From NCBI RefSeq assembly GCF_030408855.1, contig NZ_CP047358.1:2356001-2420000 (forward strand): DNA of 64,000 nt, in the 5' to 3' direction. Source of the stretch: Corynebacterium glaucum (lineage in GTDB: Bacteria > Actinomycetota > Actinomycetes > Mycobacteriales > Mycobacteriaceae). This document shows positions 58,271-64,000 of the stretch, piece after piece (within the stretch, counting starts at the first letter, position 1; every line of letters begins with the position of its first letter). The notes under the pieces are model-generated. The model worked only from the letters and a program-made list of their open reading frames with translations, was not told where the DNA came from and ran no database searches. Both the position numbers and the translations under genes were made by a program.

Positions 58271-58410
58271 GGCTTACTCCTTCGGTCACTGACAGCGGGT
58301 TCAAGCGGATTGAACTGTGTTGCTGACTGATCATAAACGCCATTGACCAGCGTGTCACCGATGGAAAGCCACTCCTAACAGTGGTCTGGCAAACCTAACT
58401 GGATCCAAAA

Positions 58411-59880
58411 CTACCCGTGCGCCATGTTCACAAAGCGCGAGTAGTGCAGCTGGTGCGCCACCGGAATGGTGTCAATCGGGCCGCCGCGGTGCTTCGCCAC
58501 GATGATGTCGGCCTCGCCCGCGCGTTCGTCGTCACGGTCTTGCGAATCTGGCCGGTAGAGCAGGAAGACCATGTCCGCGTCTTGCTCCAGCGATCCTGAT
58601 TCACGCAGGTCAGCAAGCTGCGGACGCTTATCCGTACGCGCTTCTGGGCCACGGTTCAGCTGGGAAATCGCGATCACCGGCACCTCAAGCTCCTTCGCCA
58701 GCAGCTTCAGGTGACGCGAGAATTCCGAGACCTCCTGCTGGCGCGACTCCACCTTTTTGCCGGAGCTCATCAGCTGCAGGTAGTCCAGCACCACCAAATC
58801 CAAACCGTGCTGGCGTTTCAGCGCCCGCGCTTTGGAGCGGATCTCCATCATGGTCAGGTTCGGCGAGTCGTCGATAAACAGCGGCGCGTCCTGAATGTCG
58901 GTGAGGCGCTGGGTGAGCTTCTCCCAGTCCCGCTCCTCCATCTGTCCGGAGCGCATCGCGGAGAGCTTGATCTCCGTCTCCGCCGAGAGCAAACGCATGA
59001 TGATCTCGGACGCACTCATTTCCAGCGAGAAGATCACCGACGTTTTGTTGTTGTGAATCGAGCAGGAGCGCATGAAGTCCAGCGCCAGCGTCGACTTACC
59101 CACGCCCGGACGCGCCGCGATAATCACCATCTGACCCGCATGCAGGCCGTTGGTCAGGTTGTCCAGGTCGATAAAGCCCGTGGGCACACCTTGATCCAGT
59201 GCGCCGCCGGCGGCAATTTGCGTCAGCTCATCAATCGTCGGCTTCAACAGGTCGGACAAGGACTGGTAATCCTGGCCGCGGTCGTTCTTCGTAATCCCGA
59301 AGACTTCCTGCTGCGCCATATCAACCAGCGCCTCGACCTCCATACCGTCTTCGCCCTCGTAGCCAAGCTGTGCCACGTGCGTGCCGGCGTTGACCAGTTG
59401 GCGCAGGATCGACTTCTCCTCGACGATCTGCGCGTAGTATTGCGCGTTTGCGGCGGTCGGCACCTCTGAGATCAGCGTGTGCAGGTACGGTGCCCCACCA
59501 ACTCGCTCGAGCTGGTTCAGCCGGTCCAAGCGTCCGGAGACGATCAGCACATCGATCTCGCTCGCGTCGGAGTACAGATCCACAATCGCCCGGAAGATCA
59601 GCTGATGCGCAGGGAAGTAGAAGTCCTCCGCGTGCAGGCGGTCCACGATGTCCACCACCACGTCCTGGTTGAGCAGCATCGCGCCGAGTACACTGCGCTC
59701 CGCCCGCTCGTCGTGCGGCGGCGTGCGGTACTCACTCAGGTCGTCGCGCCCCCGGTTGAAGTTCGAGCGGCCCCCGCGCTCGAACCGGGTCGAACCGCCG
59801 CTCTCCGGGCGGTCACCGAAGCTCAGCTCCGCCGGTTCGGGCGGCAGCACGTAATCGTCAAAGCTCTCGTCGGCACTCAT
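58411..59880 (-). CDS. dnaB: Replicative DNA helicase DnaB
   Basis: 489 residues: N-terminal DnaB domain (PHDERAERSVLGAMLLNQDV) and RecA-like C-terminal helicase with Walker A IIAARPGVGKSTLAL, Walker B LDLVVLDYLQLMSS and the closing motif DADMVFLLYRPD. Unwinds DNA at the replication fork. The gene is continuous: no intein interrupts the P-loop, in contrast to several mycobacterial dnaB genes. An N-terminal Gly/Arg-rich leader (about 50 residues) is extra. Promoter region upstream has a DnaA-box-like cluster. Confidence 0.97.
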   Translation of the reverse strand: MSADESFDDYVLPPEPAELSFGDRPESGGSTRFERGGRSNFNRGRDDLSEYRTPPHDERAERSVLGAMLLNQDVVVDIVDRLHAEDFYFPAHQLIFRAIVDLYSDASEIDVLIVSGRLDRLNQLERVGGAPYLHTLISEVPTAANAQYYAQIVEEKSILRQLVNAGTHVAQLGYEGEDGMEVEALVDMAQQEVFGITKNDRGQDYQSLSDLLKPTIDELTQIAAGGALDQGVPTGFIDLDNLTNGLHAGQMVIIAARPGVGKSTLALDFMRSCSIHNNKTSVIFSLEMSASEIIMRLLSAETEIKLSAMRSGQMEERDWEKLTQRLTDIQDAPLFIDDSPNLTMMEIRSKARALKRQHGLDLVVLDYLQLMSSGKKVESRQQEVSEFSRHLKLLAKELEVPVIAISQLNRGPEARTDKRPQLADLRESGSLEQDADMVFLLYRPDSQDRDDERAGEADIIVAKHRGGPIDTIPVAHQLHYSRFVNMAHG

Positions 59881-60256
59881 GAGGTCCCCTTTCAGCCCCG
59901 CTCACCATACCGCGAGACCCCATCACAAAAAGAGTTCAGAAAGAAGGTATCCACAGGGGTTGTGGAAAAGGACGATGCTTATCGACGAGTTCTCCACAGC
60001 GACCTACCCCACCTTGTGGAGAACTTGTGGAACGGTCCCAAGGAATGCCCTGCGAAATCCCACAATCCACCAGTTAGTGGCACTAATATTCACACTCCTC
60101 CGGCTTCTAAAATGCTGGGGATATCTCATCGTATTTTGAGTTGACACAGTTCGCTTTGGGCTATAAACCGGCCATTCTCAAACCGCGAACTGGCATTCTT
60201 ATCCCATACTTATGCACAGGGTTGTCACAGATTAAGGTTCATGCATACTGGACTTC
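59881..60256. promoter_or_regulatory. Intergenic region with cluster of DnaA-box-like 9-mers
   Basis: Five 9-mers match TTATCCACA at 8 of 9 positions: 59947-59955 (GTATCCACA), 59961-59969 (complement, TTTTCCACA), 59990-59998 (TTCTCCACA), 60015-60023 (complement, TTCTCCACA) and 60210-60218 (TTATGCACA). The part from about 60080 to 60200 is AT-richer. One CGTCGATAAGC copy (reverse) lies at 59977. On the right, TTGTCA (60222) and CATACT (60244) form a promoter 7 bases before the next ATG. Divergent promoters for dnaB and the ATPase pair. Not oriC by context. Confidence 0.6.
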
Positions 60257-60949
60257 ATGTTTGTTGATCGGGTGCGCATTGATGCGGAGGTGCGGGGGTA
60301 CGCTGCGGGGTTAGACGTCGTCAAGCATCTTGCTTCTTCCCCTCTGACCTTGACTTCTCAGGTGACCGTATTCACTGGCGACAATGGCTCCGGCAAGTCC
60401 ACCCTGATTGAGGCGATCGCTGTGGCGCGGGGCGCGAATGCTGAGAGTGGGTCCCGCAATGCGCGCTTCGCAACGACAAAGTCTGTGTCCGCCCTGTGGG
60501 AAGCGCTGACGATCACGCGCAGCGAGAACCCGAGCGACGTGTTCTTCCTGCGGGGTGAGACGTACCTGGGGCTTAGCGAGTACTACCGGTCGATGGGGGT
60601 CAATCCGCTTTCTGACCTGGTTGAACTTAGCCACGGGCAGGGGCTCATGCGCATCTTCCGCGAGCGATTCGGGCAGGGGGCACTATTGCTTCTCGACGAG
60701 CCCGAGGACGGCCTGTCAGTGTTTGCCCAGCTCGAGCTGATGGGGATTCTTTGGCACCTGGCGGATGCGGGGTCGCAGATCATCATGGCGACCCATTCCC
60801 CTGTGCTGCTAGGAATTCCGGATGCCGCACTGCTTGAGGTCAGCGAGGACGGGATCCATCCGATCTGTTTTGAGGAGTGTGAAGCGGTGACTGCGCATCG
60901 CGAGTTCATTGCCAACCCGACCGCGACTGCGAATTTCCTGGTGCAATGA
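60257..60949 (+). CDS. COG3910-like ABC-type ATPase, first of a tandem pair
   Basis: 230 residues. Walker A FTGDNGSGKSTLIEAIA, an ABC-like signature ELSHGQGLMRIF, Walker B LLLLDEPEDGLSVFAQ and H-loop MATHSPVLLGIP. No transmembrane partner, so it is a soluble SMC/OLD-like ATPase of the COG3910 predicted-ATPase type. Leaderless start: CATACT ends seven bases before ATG 60257. Overlaps the second gene by four bases. Role unknown; the position next to dnaB and DnaA-box-like sites may be relevant. Confidence 0.85.
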   Translation: MFVDRVRIDAEVRGYAAGLDVVKHLASSPLTLTSQVTVFTGDNGSGKSTLIEAIAVARGANAESGSRNARFATTKSVSALWEALTITRSENPSDVFFLRGETYLGLSEYYRSMGVNPLSDLVELSHGQGLMRIFRERFGQGALLLLDEPEDGLSVFAQLELMGILWHLADAGSQIIMATHSPVLLGIPDAALLEVSEDGIHPICFEECEAVTAHREFIANPTATANFLVQ

Positions 60950-61680
60950 CGCGATTCATCCGATCTGTTGAACGGCGGCCGGGCTCTGGGGCTGGGGGTG
61001 CCGGCAGCGTGGAGCCGTGGGTGCTCGATGTGGCTGCAGTGCGGAATCTGGATCGCATTGAATTTACGGCCCCGATTACGGTGTTCACCGGGGACAACGG
61101 CGTGGGTAAATCCACGTTGCTCACCGGCATCGCCCGTGCTTTCGGCTTCCCCATCGACGGCGGTGTCTACGACCCGCCCGCGGGGCCGCTCGATCCCCTG
61201 TCTCCGCTGCTTGCCGTGGTTGAAGGACGTGAGGCGAAGCGGGGGTACTTCCTGCGCGGCGATGCGCACTTTGAAGCTGGACGCAAGATGGGTGCGGCTG
61301 GCCCGAGCGCGCATCACCTGCACGCGATGAGCCACGGCGAATCGGTAATGATGCTGGTCGAACACTTTCCGCCCGATGGGATCTACTTCCTCGACGAGCC
61401 TGAATCCGGGTTGTCCGCCGTGCGCCAAATGGCGCTACTGGTGCTGCTCCACGACCTGGCCGCTGCCGGGGCTCAGATCATCATGGTCACCCACTCCCCG
61501 ATCCTGCTGGCCATTCCGGGTGCGGAGCTCATTGAGATCGACGAAGACGGTTACTCTCGCGGCCTCGACGTTGAGGAGACAACGGCGTTTCGAGCGATGC
61601 GGGACTACCTGGCGGATCCGGATGGTATCGCGCAGTACATGCTCGAGGTTACACGCGGTTCTTCCTCACACCTCGAATGA
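60946..61680 (+). CDS. COG3910-like ABC-type ATPase, second of a tandem pair
   Basis: 244 residues, a diverged paralogue of the preceding protein. A flexible Gly-rich N-terminus (RRPGSGAGGAGS) precedes AAVRNLDRIEFTAPITVFTG, Walker A GDNGVGKSTLLTGIA, signature AMSHGESVMMLVE, Walker B YFLDEPESGLSAVRQ and MVTHSPILLAIPG. Coupled translation (ATGA overlap) suggests a heterodimer. The 3' end overlaps the convergent small membrane gene by 32 bases. Confidence 0.85.
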   Translation: MTRFIRSVERRPGSGAGGAGSVEPWVLDVAAVRNLDRIEFTAPITVFTGDNGVGKSTLLTGIARAFGFPIDGGVYDPPAGPLDPLSPLLAVVEGREAKRGYFLRGDAHFEAGRKMGAAGPSAHHLHAMSHGESVMMLVEHFPPDGIYFLDEPESGLSAVRQMALLVLLHDLAAAGAQIIMVTHSPILLAIPGAELIEIDEDGYSRGLDVEETTAFRAMRDYLADPDGIAQYMLEVTRGSSSHLE

Positions 61681-61822
61681 TCATGTAGATGCCCGCGATC
61701 CAGCTCACCACTGCGGTGATGAGCGAAAGCGAGCTGGTGGCAAAGCCGAGCGCGAGGAACCCCGCGAGAAAAACGATGACTCCCAGGATGATGTCCTGCT
61801 TACCGGTCGTGTTCGTATTCAT
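61649..61822 (-). CDS. 57-residue two-helix membrane protein
   Basis: MNTNTTGKQDIILGVIVFLA continues GFLALGFATSS, then a second helix (LITAVVSWIAGIYMIIRG) and a basic end RKNRV. Too short for routine gene finding, but TAAACT ends eight bases before the ATG, consistent with leaderless expression, and composition is typical of a real membrane protein. Function unknown. Its last 32 bases overlap the ATPase gene on the other strand. Confidence 0.72.
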   Translation of the reverse strand: MNTNTTGKQDIILGVIVFLAGFLALGFATSSLSLITAVVSWIAGIYMIIRGVRKNRV

Positions 61823-61878
61823 GAGTGCTCAGTTTAGGGAACTCTTATGTTCGGCACCGTCTCAAACGCATCTCACTC

Positions 61879-61953
61879 TGTAGGAATTTACATTTCGGCG
61901 GGGGGTGCGACCCAAAACCCCAGGTCGCGAATGACGCCCACGAAACTCCTACA
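61879..61953. repeat. Nested inverted repeat in non-coding DNA
   Basis: Outer arms TGTAGGAATTT (61879-61889) and a complement with one mismatch at 61942-61953; inner perfect arms GCGACC (61907-61912) and GGTCGC (61923-61928). Flanked by imperfect direct copies of GCCGTCTCAAA (about 61856 and 61963). Could fold as a 75-nt hairpin or be a degraded small mobile element. Confidence 0.5.
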
Positions 61954-62020
61954 ATGTGGAACGCCGTCTCAAAACAAGCACGCTGTCGTCAAGCCGCTGT
62001 GGGCGACGTACACTCGCCAC

Positions 62021-62458
62021 ATGAAGTTGCGCCAGTTGCTGCTTAGCGTCGTGCTCTCCACCACCGCGATTCCGATCGTGGCGGTGGTTACCGCCCAGCT
62101 CATGACTGTATTTGGCGCCCCGTATGGAGCTGGCAGGATTGTGCTGGCCACCCTTTTCGGTGTGACAGCCCTCAACGCGATCTTCGGCGCAGTGTTCTGT
62201 GCCGGCGAAGCGCGCACAACCACCCACGACGCTGCCGTGGGCTACGGCATTACGGGCTCGCTGTTGCTCACCTTCGGGTGGCTCACCACGGCGCAGCTCG
62301 CGCTGGCCCAGCGTGGTGTCGGCGAAGGGGGAGAGGTGTCGCTGTTCACCATCTGGACGCTGCTCATCCCAATCGGCCAGGTGCTGTTGCTCATGGCCGC
62401 GCTCACTGCACCCAAGGCTGCGCCCAAGGTCACACCCAAGGACGCAGCAAAGGCATAA
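62021..62458 (+). CDS. 145-residue membrane protein of unknown function
   Basis: Four predicted helices (LLLSVVLSTTAIPIVAVVTA, IVLATLFGVTALNAIFGAVF, ITGSLLLTFGWLTTAQLAL, LFTIWTLLIPIGQVLLLMAA) and a Lys/Pro tail. Not recognised. ATG 62021 is favoured: TACACT ends six bases upstream; the longer frame begins in non-coding repeats. A strong hairpin begins at its stop codon. Convergent with rplI. Confidence 0.75.
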   Translation: MKLRQLLLSVVLSTTAIPIVAVVTAQLMTVFGAPYGAGRIVLATLFGVTALNAIFGAVFCAGEARTTTHDAAVGYGITGSLLLTFGWLTTAQLALAQRGVGEGGEVSLFTIWTLLIPIGQVLLLMAALTAPKAAPKVTPKDAAKA

Positions 62459-62519
62459 GGAAACGGCGCGGGCCTCAAGAGCTCCTCACAAGCTCGTAGG
62501 GTGACCCGCGCCGTTTCCT
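62458..62519. terminator. Long-stem terminator shared by the membrane-protein gene and rplI
   Basis: Perfect 15-bp arms AGGAAACGGCGCGGG (62458-62472) and complement (62505-62519) with an inner hairpin GAGCT/AGCTC in the 32-base centre. It begins within the stop codon and is followed by CTCAAAAG; on the minus strand TATGCC follows. Serves convergent genes. Confidence 0.75.
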
Positions 62520-62580
62520 CAAAAGCGCTGTTGTCGTTGGATTGCGGTGCTAAGGGTGCACGCAATCGTCGTGAAGCGAA

Positions 62581-63033
62581 TTAAGCTCCGACGACCTCGA
62601 AGTTCACTTTGCCCTCCACGTCGTCGTGAAGGTTGACCTTGACCTGGTAGCCACCGGTCTTGGTCACCAGGCCCTTGGGCACGGTGATGCGACGCTTGTC
62701 CAGGTTCGGGCCGCCAGCGGTCTTGACCGCGTCGGCGATGTCCGCAGCGGTGACGGAGCCGAACAGCTTGCCGCTGTCAGAGGTGCGCACTGCAACCTTG
62801 ACGCCGGTGAGCTGGTCGAGCTGGTCACGCAGCTCCTTTGCGTGCTCAAGGTCGCGGACCTGGCGGTCGGCCTGAGCGCGCTTGATGTCTTCAATCTGCT
62901 TCTCTGCGCCGCGGGTAGCCGGGATAGCAAGGCCGCGCGGGAGGAGAAGGTTACGTCCGTAGCCGTCCTTGACCTCGACGACGTCGCCGGGCTCTCCAAG
63001 GTTCTCAACGGCAGCGGTGAGGATCAGCTTCAT
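62581..63033 (-). CDS. rplI: 50S ribosomal protein L9
   Basis: 150 residues. Typical L9: N-terminal MKLILTAAVENLGEPGDVVE and VKDGYGRNLLLPRGLAIPAT, long connecting helix, and C-terminal domain with KLFGSVTAADIADAV. Binds 23S rRNA at the L1 stalk base. Third gene of the rpsF-ssb-rplI operon (rpsR is absent between ssb and rplI, as in corynebacteria). Confidence 0.97.
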   Translation of the reverse strand: MKLILTAAVENLGEPGDVVEVKDGYGRNLLLPRGLAIPATRGAEKQIEDIKRAQADRQVRDLEHAKELRDQLDQLTGVKVAVRTSDSGKLFGSVTAADIADAVKTAGGPNLDKRRITVPKGLVTKTGGYQVKVNLHDDVEGKVNFEVVGA

Positions 63034-63103
63034 TTGAATCCTTACCTTCCTTCGTTTGTGAAAAGTTTGAGTGTGGGTTGTAGCTGTGTAGCTAGCTCAA
63101 CGT

Positions 63104-63721
63104 TTAGAACGGAGGCTCGTCGTCCATGCCCCCGAAACCTTCGGAGGACGGAGCGGAATTCCACGGATCGTTGTCAGGCTGGTTCTGGCTGTTCTGGCCG
63201 CCTTGGCCCTGGCCAGCGCCAGCACCTGCGCCGAAACCACCGGCCGCGCCAGCAGCTCCGCCGCCAAAACCGCCCTGGTTCTGGCCGCCTTGGCCCTGGC
63301 CGCCGCCGAAACCGCCACCCTGGTTGCCGCCGCCAAAGTTCCCGCCGCCGTCGCGCGGCGTGCGGTTCACATTTGCGGTGGCGTACTTCAAGGACGGGCC
63401 GACCTCGTCGACCTCAACCTCGAACACGGTGCGGCTTTCGCCTTCGCGGGTCTGGTAGGAGCGCTGCTTCAAGCGGCCGTTGACAATCACGCGCATCCCC
63501 TTGGTCAGGGATTCTGCGACGTTCTCGGCCATCTGGCGCCAGCAGTTGCAGGTCAGGAACAGAGCCTCGCCATCTTCCCACTGGTTCGTCTCGCGGTTGA
63601 ACGTGCGCGGGGTGGACGCGATGCGGAAGTTCGCAACGGCCGCACCGCTCGGGATGAACCGCAGTTCCGGGTCAGCAACCAGGTTGCCAACAACGGTGAT
63701 GGGAGTATCGCCTTGAGCCAT
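63104..63721 (-). CDS. ssb: Single-stranded DNA-binding protein
   Basis: 205 residues. OB-fold domain to about residue 115 ([60 protein letters not shown]). A Gly/Gln-rich disordered linker of about 70 residues follows, then the acidic C-terminal tip GGMDDEPPF that recruits partner proteins. Between rpsF and rplI on the minus strand. Works with DnaB at the fork. Confidence 0.97.
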   Translation of the reverse strand: MAQGDTPITVVGNLVADPELRFIPSGAAVANFRIASTPRTFNRETNQWEDGEALFLTCNCWRQMAENVAESLTKGMRVIVNGRLKQRSYQTREGESRTVFEVEVDEVGPSLKYATANVNRTPRDGGGNFGGGNQGGGFGGGQGQGGQNQGGFGGGAAGAAGGFGAGAGAGQGQGGQNSQNQPDNDPWNSAPSSEGFGGMDDEPPF

Positions 63722-63796
63722 GAGCGTTCCTTTACCTACGTGTACCTACAGATACCTGCTGAACAACAATCGTTTCAGGTTTGAGCCTAGCTGGTT

Positions 63797-64000
63797 CTAC
63801 TTGTCGGTACGCAGCACCTTGGTGCGCAGTACGTTCTCGTTGAGGTTCATCACGCGATCCAGCTCATTGACCGTGTCAGACTCGCACTCGAGGTTGACAA
63901 CGGCGTAGATGCCTTCGTCCTTCTTGTTGATCGGGTACGCAAGGCGCTGCTTGCCCCACACATCAACCTTCTCCACCTTGCCGTTATCCTTGCGGACAAT
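63797..64000 (-). CDS. rpsF: 30S ribosomal protein S6, 5' part outside the window
   Basis: The last 67 codons of rpsF plus TAG stop. Conserved S6 features include [20 protein letters not shown] and the ending [14 protein letters not shown]. The start lies beyond base 64000. First gene of the rpsF-ssb-rplI operon. Confidence 0.95.
   Translation of the reverse strand: MVRKDNGKVEKVDVWGKQRLAYPINKKDEGIYAVVNLECESDTVNELDRVMNLNENVLRTKVLRTDK

Noticed and set aside
59881..60256. Chromosomal origin oriC
   Set aside because: DnaA-box-like sites are present, but dnaA and dnaN are not adjacent; in corynebacteria the origin lies by dnaA. Kept only as a DnaA-box-like cluster.

Overview
The window looks like chromosomal DNA of a Corynebacterium-type actinobacterium. 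Evidence: high G+C protein-coding DNA, an IclR-controlled histidine utilisation cluster, the order ugpA-ugpE-ugpB-ugpC, a class E sortase, a two-component pair resembling HrrSA/ChrSA, many genes whose start codon lies 6-8 nt after a -10 box (leaderless mRNAs), and an rRNA operon without spacer tRNAs. No plasmid, prophage or CRISPR array is visible. All calls come from reading the sequence; no database was searched.

Layout. 1-9.2 kb: the end of an AGCS symporter, then histidine degradation (hutG, hutR, hutH, a flavin-reductase-like gene plus an MHS-type transporter, hutU, hutI). Together these convert histidine via urocanate, imidazolonepropionate and formimidoylglutamate to glutamate. Two related inverted repeats are candidate HutR operators. 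9.2-12 kb: a cysteine-hydrolase-fold protein lacking its cysteine, an aldo/keto reductase and a secreted sugar-dehydrogenase-like protein. 12-17.4 kb: ugpAEBC uptake system and a glycerophosphodiesterase. 17.4-23.3 kb: a more AT-rich block with an MBL hydrolase, an iron/phosphonate-type ABC importer and a toxin-antitoxin pair. 23-31 kb: DUF5926 protein, second glycerophosphodiesterase, membrane alpha/beta hydrolase, DUF1345 protein, msrA/sodA (oxidative stress), an MFS exporter and a small membrane protein. 31-42.4 kb: RecB-like nuclease, two-component system, DUF2020 lipoprotein, a Nudix-LOG fusion, sortase E, a second YidC, stress proteins and an RluA-type enzyme.

42.5-48.4 kb: one rRNA operon on the minus strand (16S-23S-5S) with its leader. 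48.4-58.3 kb: a YtrA-type GntR/ABC operon with a perfect palindromic operator, a NYN-domain protein, PspA, thioredoxin and a copper operon (HMA-like protein, CopZ, CopA) coupled to an MFS transporter. 58.4-64 kb: replication and translation genes (dnaB, rplI, ssb, rpsF) interleaved with a tandem pair of COG3910-like ATPases. A cluster of DnaA-box-like 9-mers lies between dnaB and the ATPases.

The most unexpected signal is dispersed: the 11-mer CGTCGATAAGC occurs 14 times exactly, in both orientations, mostly inside genes, in three reading frames and twice through the rare codon ATA. A wider family CGTCGnnAAGC adds more copies. About 0.03 exact copies would be expected by chance. I know of no described function for it; DNA uptake, nucleoid organisation or an unusual codon-context effect are all possible.
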